From Marinobacter sediminum (GTDB lineage: Bacteria; Pseudomonadota; Gammaproteobacteria; Pseudomonadales; Oleiphilaceae): a DNA stretch of 64,000 nucleotides. Position numbers and translations under genes: made by a program. The notes beneath the pieces are model-generated. The model had not been told where the DNA came from, did no database searches, and worked only from the letters and a program-made list of their open reading frames with translations. The DNA lies in NCBI RefSeq assembly GCF_023657445.1, contig NZ_JAGTWY010000001.1, positions 1,736,001-1,800,000 of the forward strand, read 5' to 3'. Below are positions 43,076 to 52,781 of this stretch, one piece after another. Within the stretch, counting starts at the first letter, position 1; the number at the start of each line of letters is the position of its first letter.

Positions 43076-46000
43076 TTAATCATAGACCAGTTCCACAGAC
43101 TGGTCTCCTACGAGATACCTTAGTTCCATTAGAAGATTGTCGTCAGGCTGAACACGCCAGGACTCTCCCAGCTCTATCCGGGTCTGAGCCTCCGGGCTGC
43201 TGTACTCAATCCAGACGGGACTGCCCTCGCACCGGAACGGCCGCAGGGTAGTGTCCAGTTTTTCCAGAAGTCCGTTCTGAAGCTGATCCTCCCGCAGCGA
43301 CAGCTTCAGCCCACGGCTGAACTGCTGTCGCGCGGTGCCAACGTCCATCACCGAACTCACCCGCATCTTCATCTGGCCTGAGTAGTCGTCATGACTAACC
43401 TGCCCTTCCACGACGATCACCTGATCAGACTGCAGCAATTCCCGGTTTTCGAAAAAGGCTTCAGAAAACAGCGTCGCCTCCATCCGGGCACTGCGGTCAT
43501 CAAGAGTGATAAAACACATGGTGGAACCGGTGCGGGTTTTCATAGTGCGCTGGGCCACGACAAGACCCGCCACGCGTTGCGGTGACTTGTTCGGTTTCAG
43601 GTCGGCAATAGAGGAACGCACAAAACGGCGAACTTCTTTTTCGTACTCATCAAACGGGTGGCCGGTCAGGTAAAGACCCAGCGTATCTTTTTCGCCCTTC
43701 AGGCGCTGTTTCTCCGGCCACTCCCGAACGCCGGCCACATCGGCGTAGGGATCGCCGCCTTCGCCACCTTCAAGCATCTCCCCAAACATATCCGTCATGC
43801 CCACGGATTCGTTTCGGGATTGCTGGCCGGCCTGCTGGACCGCCTTGTCGATACTGGCCATCAACTGGGCCCGGCCGGCACCAAGCTTATCCATCGCGCC
43901 GCAGCGGATCAGCGCTTCCATGGCGCGCTTGTTCACTTTTTTCAGGTCGACACGGCGGCAAAAATCGAAAATATCCTGGTAGGGCTCGCCATCACCGCGC
44001 GCTTCGACGATGCTCTGAATCGGGCCCTCACCTAACCCCTTGATCGCACCGAGGCCATACACGATCTGGCCCTCATCATTGACCGTGAAGGTGAATTCAG
44101 AACGGCTGACATCCGGCACCAGCAGGTCCAGTTTCATGCTCCGACACTCTTCCACCAGCGTGACCACCTTGTCGGTGTTCTGCATATCGGCGGTCAGCAC
44201 CGCAGCCATGAACTCGGCCGGATAATGAGCCTTCAGCCACAGGGTCTGGTACGACACCAGCGCATAGGCGGCAGAATGCGATTTGTTGAAGCCGTAACCG
44301 GCGAACTTCTCCACCAGGTCGAAGATGTTCTCCGCCAGCGTCTTGTTGATGCCATTCTGCTCACAGCCATCCAGGAAGAACTGCTTCTGCTTGGCCATCT
44401 CCTCGGGTTTTTTCTTACCCATTGCCCGGCGCAGCATGTCGGCGTTACCGAGACTGTACCCGGCCATGACCTGGGCAATCTGCATGACCTGCTCCTGATA
44501 CAGGATAACCCCGTAGGTGGGCTCCAATACCGGCCTCAGGCCTTCATACTGATAGTCCGGGTGCGGGAAGGACATGGGCTGCCGGCCATGCTTACGGTCG
44601 ATAAAGTCATCAACCATGCCTGATTGCAGCGGGCCGGGCCGGAACAGTGCTACCAGGGCGATCATGTCTTCCAGTGAATCCGGCTGGAGCCGCCGGATCA
44701 GGTCTTTCATGCCACGGGATTCAAGCTGGAACACCGCCGTGGTCTCGGCCTTCTTGAGCATATCGAACGACGGGACATCGTCGAGCGGAATCTCGTTAAT
44801 ATCCAGTTCCGTCTGGCCGCGCTGTTCCCGGCGCGGATTGATCATGTTCAGGGCCCACTTGATGATGGTGAGCGTACGCAGACCCAGGAAATCGAACTTG
44901 ACCAGACCGGCGTCTTCCACATCGCCTTTGTCGAACTGGGTGACCAGACTACCGCCCTCGTCATCACAATAAAGCGGTGAGAAATCGGTAATCTTGGTGG
45001 GCGCGATCACCACACCACCGGCGTGTTTACCGGCGTTACGACAGACACCTTCCAGCTTGAGGGCCATCTCCCAGATTTCCTGAGCCTCTTCGTCCTGCTC
45101 AAGGAATTCCTTCAGCTGGGGTTCCTGCTCAACCGCCTTTTCCAGGGTCATGCCCACTTCGAACGGGATCAGTTTCGACAGCTTGTCCGCGAGACCATAG
45201 GATTTACCCTGAACCCGTGCAACGTCACGCACCACCGCCTTGGCCGCCATGGTACCGAAGGTGATGATCTGGGATACCGCCTCCCGGCCGTATTTCTGTG
45301 CAGTGTACTCAATGACCCGGTCACGGCCTTCCATGCAGAAATCGACGTCAAAGTCAGGCATCGACACCCGTTCCGGATTCAGAAACCGCTCGAACAGCAG
45401 ATCGTATGCCAGTGGATCGAGGTCGGTAATCAACTGGGCGTAGGCAACCAGTGAACCGGCACCGGAACCTCGCCCTGGCCCCACCGGCACACCGTTGTTC
45501 TTGGCCCACTTGATGAAGTCCATAACGATGAGGAAGTATCCCGGGAACCCCATCTGGATAATGATATCCAGCTCGAAGTTCAGGCGCTTGTAGTAAGCCG
45601 CCCGTTTCTCATCGTATTCCGGATCATCCTTGCTCAGCGTCTTGGCGAGCCGCTCTTCCAGGCCCTCCTCTGACACCTTGCGGAAATAGTCGTCCATCGT
45701 CATCCCGTCCGGGATGGGGTAATTCGGCAGGAAGTACTCGCCCATTCGCACTTTCACCGAACAGCGCCGGGCAATTTCCACGGTGTTCTCAACGGCCTCC
45801 GGGATGTCGGCAAAAAGCTCAATCATTTCCTCGGCACTGCGCAGGTATTGCTGGTCACTGAACCGTCGATCCCGGCGCGGATCGTCCAGGGTCCGGCTCT
45901 CGCCAATGCAGACCCGGGCCTCATGGGCCTCAAAGTCATCCGCATCCAGAAAGTGTACGTCGTTGGTAGCGACAACCGGCAGACTCAACTCCTGCGCCAG

Positions 46001-46558
46001 GCCAACGCTCAGATGAAGGCAGTCTTCGTCACCCGCACGCCCCGTACGCTGCAATTCCAGGTAACAGGCGCCCGGATACAGATTCATCCAGTAAGCTGCC
46101 CGCTCACGTGCAAGCTCAGGTTTTTCTGCCATCAAAGCCCTGCCAACGTCCCCGAGCTTTCCACCGGACAGCATGATCAGGCCACCAGCCCGATCTTCGA
46201 GCCACTTGCGCTGGATAATCGGCTTACCAAACCGCTGACCTTCGGTGTAACCGAGGGAGATGATTTCCGTCAGGTTCAGGTAGCCATCGTTGTTCCTGGC
46301 CAGTAACGTCAGCCTGAACGGATTATCAGGCTCGTCCGGATTTTCCAGCCACAGATCTCCACCGATGATCGGCTTGACCCCGGCGCCGGTCGCAGCCTTA
46401 TAAAAGCGAACCAGCGAACACATGTTGGACTGCTCGGTAAGCCCCACAGCGGGCATGCCCAGCTCGGCGACACGGCTGATCAGAGGCTTTACCCGTACCA
46501 GTCCATCGACCATGGAATATTCGGAGTGCACGCGGAGATGTACAAAAGTCTGCGGCAT
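43076..46558 (-). CDS. dnaE: DNA polymerase III subunit alpha
   Basis: Replicative polymerase subunit. The 1160-residue protein begins with the PHP domain ([19 protein letters not shown]). The C-family polymerase core has [37 protein letters not shown] with the catalytic Asp pair, [32 protein letters not shown] (in part), and [20 protein letters not shown]. The OB-fold ([18 protein letters not shown]) and the C-terminal tau-binding region follow. Length matches E. coli DnaE (1160). ATG start; 46 bases separate it from the upstream thioredoxin-like gene on the same strand. Confidence 0.98.
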   Translation of the reverse strand: MPQTFVHLRVHSEYSMVDGLVRVKPLISRVAELGMPAVGLTEQSNMCSLVRFYKAATGAGVKPIIGGDLWLENPDEPDNPFRLTLLARNNDGYLNLTEIISLGYTEGQRFGKPIIQRKWLEDRAGGLIMLSGGKLGDVGRALMAEKPELARERAAYWMNLYPGACYLELQRTGRAGDEDCLHLSVGLAQELSLPVVATNDVHFLDADDFEAHEARVCIGESRTLDDPRRDRRFSDQQYLRSAEEMIELFADIPEAVENTVEIARRCSVKVRMGEYFLPNYPIPDGMTMDDYFRKVSEEGLEERLAKTLSKDDPEYDEKRAAYYKRLNFELDIIIQMGFPGYFLIVMDFIKWAKNNGVPVGPGRGSGAGSLVAYAQLITDLDPLAYDLLFERFLNPERVSMPDFDVDFCMEGRDRVIEYTAQKYGREAVSQIITFGTMAAKAVVRDVARVQGKSYGLADKLSKLIPFEVGMTLEKAVEQEPQLKEFLEQDEEAQEIWEMALKLEGVCRNAGKHAGGVVIAPTKITDFSPLYCDDEGGSLVTQFDKGDVEDAGLVKFDFLGLRTLTIIKWALNMINPRREQRGQTELDINEIPLDDVPSFDMLKKAETTAVFQLESRGMKDLIRRLQPDSLEDMIALVALFRPGPLQSGMVDDFIDRKHGRQPMSFPHPDYQYEGLRPVLEPTYGVILYQEQVMQIAQVMAGYSLGNADMLRRAMGKKKPEEMAKQKQFFLDGCEQNGINKTLAENIFDLVEKFAGYGFNKSHSAAYALVSYQTLWLKAHYPAEFMAAVLTADMQNTDKVVTLVEECRSMKLDLLVPDVSRSEFTFTVNDEGQIVYGLGAIKGLGEGPIQSIVEARGDGEPYQDIFDFCRRVDLKKVNKRAMEALIRCGAMDKLGAGRAQLMASIDKAVQQAGQQSRNESVGMTDMFGEMLEGGEGGDPYADVAGVREWPEKQRLKGEKDTLGLYLTGHPFDEYEKEVRRFVRSSIADLKPNKSPQRVAGLVVAQRTMKTRTGSTMCFITLDDRSARMEATLFSEAFFENRELLQSDQVIVVEGQVSHDDYSGQMKMRVSSVMDVGTARQQFSRGLKLSLREDQLQNGLLEKLDTTLRPFRCEGSPVWIEYSSPEAQTRIELGESWRVQPDDNLLMELRYLVGDQSVELVYD

Positions 46559-46604
46559 AACGTCAGGCGTTTCCTGCTAGTAAATTCGGTTAGGGCCACG
46601 GCAT

Positions 46605-47072
46605 TCAGCCGCCGATCAGGGCCCGGATTTCGTCTTCTGTCTGGGGGCCAAAACGGGCTTCCAGCAAATCCCCGTCAGGATTGACAACAAATGTGGCTGG
46701 CAGCGCTACCGGAGTTTTCCAGCCAAACCTTGGGCCGGGGTCTTCCGCCAGCATCGTGTATTCTATTCCCATGCGCTCACCCAGCGCTTCCAGCTGTTTG
46801 CCCTTGATATCGTCGAAGTTGACACCAAGCACGGCAATATCAGGCGCCTTATCAATTTCGTTCAGCTCCGGAATTTCTTCAAGACAGGGTTTGCACCATT
46901 CGGCCCAGTAATTCACCAGTACCCACTGGCCACGGAGCTGGTCCCAGTTCATCTTCGGCCCGCCAGCACGCTCAAGTTCTATTTTCTCACAACCGGCGGA
47001 TACGAGAATCAGCACTAAAAGCCCGGGGCGTAAAATCCAATCACGAAACCATCGGCTTGCAGGGTACTGCAC
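46605..47072 (-). CDS. TlpA-like thioredoxin-fold lipoprotein
   Basis: A 155-residue membrane-anchored thiol-disulfide protein. It has a lipoprotein signal (ILRPGLLVLILVSAGC, lipid Cys near residue 28) and then a thioredoxin fold with the active site YWAEWCKPCLEEIPEL (CKPC). The cis-Pro region is VALPATFVVNPDGDL. The GTG at 47072 was chosen because AGGAGG lies 8 bases upstream; an ATG 10 codons earlier lacks this. It probably reduces disulfides in the periplasm, as TlpA/ResA proteins do, but the partner is unknown. Divergent from arsC. Confidence 0.87.
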   Translation of the reverse strand: MQYPASRWFRDWILRPGLLVLILVSAGCEKIELERAGGPKMNWDQLRGQWVLVNYWAEWCKPCLEEIPELNEIDKAPDIAVLGVNFDDIKGKQLEALGERMGIEYTMLAEDPGPRFGWKTPVALPATFVVNPDGDLLEARFGPQTEDEIRALIGG

Positions 47073-47141
47073 AAGAAAACCTCCTGTTAGACTACGGGCC
47101 ACTTAAAACCGCCATTTCCACTAAGACAACCAGGCCCGAAG

Positions 47142-47495
47142 ATGACAGAACCGACCCGGCTTTTCCACAACCCACGCTGTTCGAAATCGCGGCAAACCCT
47201 TGAACTGCTTACCGCTCGGGGCATTGAGCCGGAGATTATACGCTACCTGGAAACACCACCGACAGAGCAGGAACTGGCCCACATCCTCGACGCGCTTGGA
47301 TACGAGCCAAGAGAGCTGATGCGCACCAAGGAAAAGGAATACAAGGACCTCGGGCTCGACAACCCTGATCTGAACCGTGACCAGTTGATTGCAGCCATGA
47401 CGGCCAATCCGAAACTGATCGAGCGGCCTATTGTACTCGCGAATGGCAAGGTGGCGGTAGGCCGGCCGCCGGAAAACGTGCTGTCCATTCTGTAA
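47142..47495 (+). CDS. arsC: Arsenate reductase (glutaredoxin type, ArsC/YffB family)
   Basis: A 117-residue protein of the glutaredoxin-coupled arsenate reductase family. FHNPRCSKSRQTLELL holds the catalytic Cys, with IIRYLETPPT and the arginine motif IERPIVLANGKVAVGRPPENV. This family includes the plasmid ArsC and ArsC-like proteins such as YfgD. No arsR, arsB or acr3 is nearby, so a true arsenic role is uncertain and it may be a housekeeping relative. It is followed by the wrbA-like and DUF2069 genes in the same order as in Pseudomonas. Confidence 0.85.
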   Translation: MTEPTRLFHNPRCSKSRQTLELLTARGIEPEIIRYLETPPTEQELAHILDALGYEPRELMRTKEKEYKDLGLDNPDLNRDQLIAAMTANPKLIERPIVLANGKVAVGRPPENVLSIL

Positions 47496-47519
47496 CTTCG
47501 GCCACCGGCCATTACCTGA

Positions 47520-48143
<624 letters not shown>

Positions 48144-48198
48144 TACGTTTTCAGCCTCTGATGATGAGGCCATTCAAACTTCTCTTTGGACACAGATT

Positions 48199-48558
48199 AT
48201 GCTCAAAAACCCGAAAGCCAGGAATACGGCGCTGATAACCCTGCTGCTCTACCTTGCGGTGCTTGCCACACTGGTCGTAACGACTTTCTACCCGGCACCG
48301 GTGGAAGGGGTGTCCATTGCGCTGATACTGATCGTTAAGCTGGCACCGCTACTGGCCTTAGCAGTCCCGGTATTCCGGGGCAACAACCGAGGGTATATCT
48401 GGCTGGCCTTCGTGGTTATTTTCTATTTTACCCAGGCTGTCGTTTCCGCCTGGCTGAGTGAAGGGGCCGCCGGGCCGGTCATTCTGACTGTGTTAACCCT
48501 GTTGCTGTTCGTGATGGCTATGGTTCATCTTAAGGTGAACCGGCCGATACCGGAATAA
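48199..48558 (+). CDS. DUF2069 domain-containing membrane protein
   Basis: A 119-residue inner-membrane protein with four hydrophobic helices (LITLLLYLAVLATLVVTTFY, ALILIVKLAPLLALAVPVF, YIWLAFVVIFYFTQAVVSAW, VILTVLTLLLFVMAMVHL). It fits family DUF2069, of unknown function, which regularly follows wrbA in pseudomonads. ATG start with weak ribosome site. Nothing in the sequence suggests a catalytic residue. Confidence 0.82.
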   Translation: MLKNPKARNTALITLLLYLAVLATLVVTTFYPAPVEGVSIALILIVKLAPLLALAVPVFRGNNRGYIWLAFVVIFYFTQAVVSAWLSEGAAGPVILTVLTLLLFVMAMVHLKVNRPIPE

Positions 48559-48568
48559 GCGAGACTCC

Positions 48569-48643
48569 ATGGCTGATATCGAGGCCGCGGGACAGACCAC
48601 GGTGGAGGAGATTCTCAGAGTCACGCCGGAAAGCCAGCGCTGA
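48569..48643 (+). pseudogene. Short ORF resembling the C-terminus of a GspE/PilB-type ATPase (possible remnant)
   Basis: ATG to TGA encoding 24 residues, including GQTTVEEILRVTPE. Secretion ATPases of the GspE/PilB family typically end in G-x-T-T/S-x-E-E-x-L-R-V-T. No upstream ATPase sequence remains (the frame has a stop at 48536, within the DUF2069 gene), so this may be a decayed tail or a chance match. There is no clear ribosome site. Confidence 0.3.
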
Positions 48644-48657
48644 AGGGTCACGGCCTC

Positions 48658-49716
48658 TCAGGCGCCTGGCCTCAACCCACATTGCTCCAGCAGCTCTTGC
48701 CAGCTTCTGGTATGACGCATCATGGCCTCATCCAGCTGCCGCCAGAGGCTTTTCTCCCCAGTCCGGGACAGGTGACGCAGGAACCATGAATCGAAACCTG
48801 GCGGCATAACGCTACTCTGTTTTTCCGCCAACGCCGCCAATGGCTCGATCAGAGTTGCTCGCGCCTGTTGCACAGCGCCCATGTATGGCTGGATTTTTTC
48901 AATATAAACGCTGAAAAACATGCCCTGAACAATGTCCGACTGATCGTTGGGTTTCCCATTGAGGCAGAGCGGCGGACCCTCAAGCTTCTGGCGAATCAGG
49001 GCCGTCGCATCGTTCAGGCGGGTGATGAGCAGGCTCGCGCTGTTAATCAGTTGCCCGGCCCGGTATTCCGCCTGCCAGCGCTGGTGTACGGCACCCGCAA
49101 ACACCAGTGGGGTGTCAAGATCTCCCCCGAGCAAAGCAGATACAGCTTCATTCAACTGCTTCAATTCGATGACCAGATCCGAGACCGGGTTACCCTCCGG
49201 CGCCACGGGGTATTCGCCCTTGGCGAGCGTAAACAGGCTCTCAACTTCCTCAACCCCCCAGGTTGCGTTCCAGATAGCAATGGGAAGCGAATCCCGCTTA
49301 CCCTCAATGGCGCTTTCAAGAGCCTCGATCAGTTCCTCATCCTCAACCTCCGGCAGGCATTCCCTCGCCTCCCTGATAAAGTTCAGCTCGTAACGCAAGC
49401 GGTTGAGCGGCTGCATGACCCTGCCCATCACAGAATTTTTCTCGCCGACGACGCGCTGCAATTTACAGCCATAGAGGGACAGAAAATCCAGCATCCCGAT
49501 GTCCAGTTCAGGCATGGACAGAACACGCTCACGCCGACGGGGAATCTGTGATACGGGTTGAAGATCGGAGAACCGGGGTTCGGTTTCAAGCACCCGGGCT
49601 AGCCGCTCCACGTACTCATCCATCATGGGGCGGGCTTCAGAGAAAGGATTGCAACCGGTCAGAATCACCAAGGCAACGCCCGGCACCAGCAACCTGATCC
49701 ATCTGATTCCGGGCAT
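48658..49716 (-). CDS. DUF3080 family lipoprotein
   Basis: A 352-residue envelope protein of family DUF3080, of unknown function. The N-terminus is a lipoprotein signal (IRLLVPGVALVILTGCNPF, lipid Cys near residue 22). The rest is largely helical, with VERLARVLETEP, RVLSMPELDIGMLDFLSLYGCKLQ, LRYELNFIREARECLPE and WQELLEQCGL near the end. The family is common in Marinobacter, Pseudomonas and Vibrio. It has its own ATG about 210 bases before the mtn genes' end and no strand partner, so it appears to be a single unit. Confidence 0.8.
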   Translation of the reverse strand: MPGIRWIRLLVPGVALVILTGCNPFSEARPMMDEYVERLARVLETEPRFSDLQPVSQIPRRRERVLSMPELDIGMLDFLSLYGCKLQRVVGEKNSVMGRVMQPLNRLRYELNFIREARECLPEVEDEELIEALESAIEGKRDSLPIAIWNATWGVEEVESLFTLAKGEYPVAPEGNPVSDLVIELKQLNEAVSALLGGDLDTPLVFAGAVHQRWQAEYRAGQLINSASLLITRLNDATALIRQKLEGPPLCLNGKPNDQSDIVQGMFFSVYIEKIQPYMGAVQQARATLIEPLAALAEKQSSVMPPGFDSWFLRHLSRTGEKSLWRQLDEAMMRHTRSWQELLEQCGLRPGA

Positions 49717-49751
49717 AGGTCTCTCCTGATGGTTGCATGAGGAGGGAGGCG

Positions 49752-50444
49752 TTACCGCTTCCTTAGCAGGGTATCCACCTCCCCGAAATCACGGGCCACA
49801 AAACGACTGGTCTCCGGCAACTCGCCATCCCGAACCAGCCAGGCCGTTTTCATGCCAGCTGCTTCCGCCGCCTCCAGCTCAGCACCCACATCGGAGAGGA
49901 AAAGAACCGTTGACGCCTCCACACCCAATTCATTCAGAATATTGCGGTAAGAATCCGGTTCCTTCTTGCCACCGATCCGGGTATCGAAATAGCCGGAAAA
50001 ATAGGGAGTAAAATCACCGGCGGTGGTAAAGCCAAAAATAAGTTGTTGCGCCTTGACCGACCCGGATGAATATACGAACAATCGCAAGCCCCGATCATGC
50101 CAGCGTTGCAGATAGTCCGCCGCATCCGGATAGATATGCCCCTTGAGCTCGCCCTGATGGTAGCCCTGCTCCCAGACCATACCCTGGAGCGCCTTGAGCG
50201 GCGTTTCCTTCCGGTCTTCACGAATCCATGTCTGCAGGGTTTCGATAAGGGTATCAATGTCCTGACGCTCCACGCCGGCAATAGCCGCCACCGAATCAAG
50301 CTGCTCGCTCACTGCCGGGCTGTCCTGATAATGCGCCCGCACAAAGTCAGGGAGGTGCTCAGCCGCATAGGGGAACAGAACATCATGGACGAACGAGATT
50401 GAGCTCGTGGTGCCCTCAATGTCCGTCAACACGACCCGGATCAT
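49752..50444 (-). CDS. mtnC: Enolase-phosphatase E1 (acireductone synthase)
   Basis: HAD-superfamily enzyme of the methionine salvage pathway: enolises and dephosphorylates diketo-methylthiopentyl-1-phosphate to acireductone. The 230-residue protein has the HAD motif VVLTDIEGTTSSISFVHDVLFPYA (in part), VYSSGSVKAQQLIFG, and GGKKEPDSYRNI with FLSDVGAELEAAEAAG. Length is typical. Its ATG overlaps the mtnD stop (ATGA), completing a mtnB-mtnD-mtnC operon. Confidence 0.96.
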   Translation of the reverse strand: MIRVVLTDIEGTTSSISFVHDVLFPYAAEHLPDFVRAHYQDSPAVSEQLDSVAAIAGVERQDIDTLIETLQTWIREDRKETPLKALQGMVWEQGYHQGELKGHIYPDAADYLQRWHDRGLRLFVYSSGSVKAQQLIFGFTTAGDFTPYFSGYFDTRIGGKKEPDSYRNILNELGVEASTVLFLSDVGAELEAAEAAGMKTAWLVRDGELPETSRFVARDFGEVDTLLRKR

Positions 50445-51001
50445 TCAGCCACTCCAGCCAGCGCCTCATAGCGGGGCAGACGCCCGGCAATATCTTCACC
50501 GGTAAAATCGGCTACCCAGCCGTCGGGATTGGTAAACAGCCGGATACAGGTAAACTCAGGCTCTGGCCCCATATCGAACCAGTGGCGGGTTCCGTCCGGA
50601 ACGCTGATCAGGTCGTTCTTCTGACACATGACGGCAAAAACCTGGTCGTCGAAATGCAGGTAGAACAGCCCTTGTCCACGAACGAAAAACCGGACTTCAT
50701 CTTCACGGTGAATGTGCTCGTCCAGGAATTTCTGGCGGAATGCCTCTTTCTGTGGGTTATCCGGGTTCAGGCTCACCACATCGGCTGTCTGGAAGCCGCA
50801 TTCGGCTTTCAGTTTTGCCACTTCATCACCATAGGCGTCCAGAATGTCGTCCTGGGAAGCGTCTGCAGGCAAGTCCCGGGTCGGCCACTGCTCAAAGCGA
50901 ACACCATGTTTTGCGAGCAGTTCGCGTATTTCCGAAGGGTTTTCCATCACCGTGCGGGCCGTCTCTGGCTGGTTCTGATCAAAAATGCTCAAGGTAGTCA
51001 T
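50441..51001 (-). CDS. mtnD: Acireductone dioxygenase
   Basis: Cupin metalloenzyme of methionine salvage: with Fe it makes formate and the keto acid precursor of methionine, with Ni the off-pathway products. The 186-residue protein has the metal motif EHIHREDEVRFFVRG (two His and a Glu) and the later His in VPDGTRHWFDMG. It overlaps mtnB upstream and mtnC downstream by four bases each, so the three are translationally coupled. Confidence 0.96.
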   Translation of the reverse strand: MTTLSIFDQNQPETARTVMENPSEIRELLAKHGVRFEQWPTRDLPADASQDDILDAYGDEVAKLKAECGFQTADVVSLNPDNPQKEAFRQKFLDEHIHREDEVRFFVRGQGLFYLHFDDQVFAVMCQKNDLISVPDGTRHWFDMGPEPEFTCIRLFTNPDGWVADFTGEDIAGRLPRYEALAGVAE

Positions 51002-51624
51002 GGGCGAACCCTCATGGTTTCAAGTTCACATTCAAATAAAAATTCAAAGGCTTCCACATGGCGCAGACAATCCGACATGGTTTCTCCCCAGGTATACAGG
51101 CCGTGCCCACGGATCAGGTATCCCGGCTGGTTTCGATGCTCTGTAAACCAGGCCCTGGTTTCCCGGGCAAGGGCCTCAATGTCCTGGGTGTTTTCAAAGA
51201 TCGGGACGGACAGCACGGAATCATGGGTCTGCACTCCGTTAAAGGCCTTTTGAAGCTCATAGCCTTCCAGATTGAGTGGCTGGCCGTCAGGCAGCAATCT
51301 GCTCAGTACGGTCGCCTTGACGGAGTGTGTGTGGAGTACCGCGCCTACCTCAGGAAAAACGTCATACAACACCGTGTGCAACAACGTTTCAGCAGAAGAG
51401 CGGCAGTTGCTCTGTACCGGTTTACCGTCCAGGTCCACGACCATCACGTCACCTGCACCCAGTTTTCCCTTATGGCGACCAGACACCGTAATGGCGATGT
51501 TCTGATCATCGATTCGGGCGGAGTAGTTACTGCTGGTAGCAGGCGACCAGCCTCGTTCGTATAAAAAACGACCGGCTTCCACGATTGAGTCTGCCGCGAC
51601 GGCGTATCGGGTCACATCAAACAC
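50998..51624 (-). CDS. mtnB: Methylthioribulose-1-phosphate dehydratase
   Basis: Class II aldolase-fold zinc enzyme that dehydrates methylthioribulose 1-phosphate in methionine salvage. The 208-residue protein has ERGWSPATSSNYSARID, ITVSGRHKGKLGAGDVMVVDLDG (in part), ETLLHTVLYDVFPEVGAVLHTHSVKAT with the two zinc His, and GYLIRGHGLYTWGE with the third. GTG start preceded by GGGGGA. First gene of mtnB-mtnD-mtnC; mtnA is not in the window. Confidence 0.95.
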   Translation of the reverse strand: MFDVTRYAVAADSIVEAGRFLYERGWSPATSSNYSARIDDQNIAITVSGRHKGKLGAGDVMVVDLDGKPVQSNCRSSAETLLHTVLYDVFPEVGAVLHTHSVKATVLSRLLPDGQPLNLEGYELQKAFNGVQTHDSVLSVPIFENTQDIEALARETRAWFTEHRNQPGYLIRGHGLYTWGETMSDCLRHVEAFEFLFECELETMRVRP

Positions 51625-51673
51625 AGCTTTCCCCCAGGGGTTTCAGACGCCTTTGAATCGCTCATTTGCCGAC

Positions 51674-51701
51674 ATTATAGGGATGGTGAAGCGGCCCGCA
51701 A
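51674..51701 (-). promoter_or_regulatory. Promoter of the mtnBDC operon
   Basis: Minus strand TTGCGG (51701-51696), 16-base spacer, perfect TATAAT (51679-51674), about 50 bases before the mtnB GTG. The -10 is a full match and the -35 matches 4 of 6. No SAM riboswitch fold was recognised in the short leader. Confidence 0.55.
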
Positions 51702-51776
51702 ATGATGCCGTGCGCGCCGTGCTTCCTATACATCCAACGAGCGCTGCTCGCCTTTCATGTGCCCCGGAATGAACAT

Positions 51777-51968
51777 TTACTTGACGACGTCCTCACCGTC
51801 CTTGTTAACCCAGATCTTTCGCTCACCAGACTCCATCTGACCTTCTGAATCCCAGACTTCACGGTTCTCGGTGGCATTCTCGATCTTGCCGTTATCATTC
51901 CAGATAACACGATCCTTACAGCCGGCAAGGGCCACAACAGCGAACAGAACCAACATCACTTTCTTCAC
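51777..51968 (-). CDS. Small lipoprotein with three W-x(3)-G-type repeats
   Basis: A 63-residue protein that I do not recognise. It begins with a lipoprotein signal (MKKVMLVLFAVVALAGC, lipid Cys17) and then consists of three short repeats: DRVIWNDNGKIEN, REVWDSEGQMES and RKIWVNKDGED, starting near residues 20, 36 and 50. Each has Arg-x-Ile/Val-Trp followed by a Gly four to five residues on. The size and repeat suggest a small beta-sheet domain on the inner face of the outer membrane. The 151-base gap to mtnB contains the mtn promoter. No family name can be given. Confidence 0.72.
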   Translation of the reverse strand: MKKVMLVLFAVVALAGCKDRVIWNDNGKIENATENREVWDSEGQMESGERKIWVNKDGEDVVK

Positions 51969-52031
51969 GCTAAATACTCCCTGAACACCGCCTGCGCGGC
52001 TTGATTATGAACATCGAGTGTTAAAGAGCCG

Positions 52032-52613
52032 CTACCGGCTCCCATGAATCTCACGATTATGCTGCTTGTCACGATCGCTTTTTCGAACCATGACATAGAC
52101 GGCACCGGTCCCGCCATGGTGTTTCTGGGCCGAATGGAAGGCCAGAACATCGTCGAGTTCTGGCAACCACTTCGCCAGATAACTCTTTAACTGGGCTATG
52201 CCATCGGGATTACGTTCCCCTTTACCGTGCAGAATAATGACAGAGCGCAACCCGTAACGAACGCAGTCTCCAATAAACGCAAAGACTTCGCGACGAGCCT
52301 GTTCCACTGTCATCCGGTGCAAGTCGAGCCTTGCCTCAATGGGATACTGGCCGAGCCGGAGCTTGCGGAATACTCCGTGCTGGATTCCGGGCCTTTGCCA
52401 GCCCAGAACGTCATGAGCTGTCAGCGGCTCTACAATATCCGACGTCAGGGGGTTTTTGTCCCTGACGGGCTTCTCAACCGCCGCACGCTGCCGCTCCAGA
52501 TGGCCCGGGGTAAGCTCCCTGGGGGTCTGGACCTCAGCGCGATTGGGTCTCCTGATACGCCGGACATCCTTCATTTCTTCGAGAAAGCTCAGGCGGTCTT
52601 CTTTGGTGGTCAT
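52032..52613 (-). CDS. Smr/MutS2 C-terminal domain protein (SmrA/YdaL-like)
   Basis: A 193-residue protein with a charged N-terminal tail and a C-terminal Smr domain, a small fold with nicking-endonuclease or RNase activity in some family members. Visible motifs are LRLGQYPIEARLDLHRMT (LDLHxxT), and VIILHGKGERN (HGKG), followed by LAFHSAQKHHGGTGAVYVMVRK. It is the stand-alone form, not MutS2. Single-gene unit divergent from the DUF294 protein. Its target nucleic acid is unknown. Confidence 0.9.
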   Translation of the reverse strand: MTTKEDRLSFLEEMKDVRRIRRPNRAEVQTPRELTPGHLERQRAAVEKPVRDKNPLTSDIVEPLTAHDVLGWQRPGIQHGVFRKLRLGQYPIEARLDLHRMTVEQARREVFAFIGDCVRYGLRSVIILHGKGERNPDGIAQLKSYLAKWLPELDDVLAFHSAQKHHGGTGAVYVMVRKSDRDKQHNREIHGSR

Positions 52614-52753
52614 GGCAGTGCTATTACTGTGAAGATTGATTGATAAACTCTACCACCCGCTCCGTTTGCCATAAAGAAGTGATGTGGAAGCTCGCTTTGC
52701 GACCAAAATCGTAGGGCCCGATAGCCACGCTCTGAACTACACTGCAGTCGGAC

Positions 52754-52761
52754 AACAATAA
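52754..52761 (+). promoter_or_regulatory. AAYAAYAA (Crc/Hfq-type) motif upstream of the DUF294 gene
   Basis: AACAATAA, an exact match to the Hfq/Crc catabolite-repression motif AAYAAYAA known in Pseudomonas, lies just before AAGGA (52764-52768) and 20 bases ahead of the ATG. An 8-base match could be chance; placement by the ribosome site and a second match before the neighbouring permease operon support it. Confidence 0.35.
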
Positions 52762-52781
52762 CAAAGGAATGGATCTGGACC

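Noticed and set aside
47142..47495. Arsenic-resistance operon
   Set aside because: The ArsC-type protein has no arsR, arsB, acr3 or arsH neighbours; the order arsC-wrbA-DUF2069 is a housekeeping arrangement.
51625..51700. SAM or other riboswitch ahead of mtnB
   Set aside because: The leader is only about 40-50 bases long with no fold resembling a known riboswitch.
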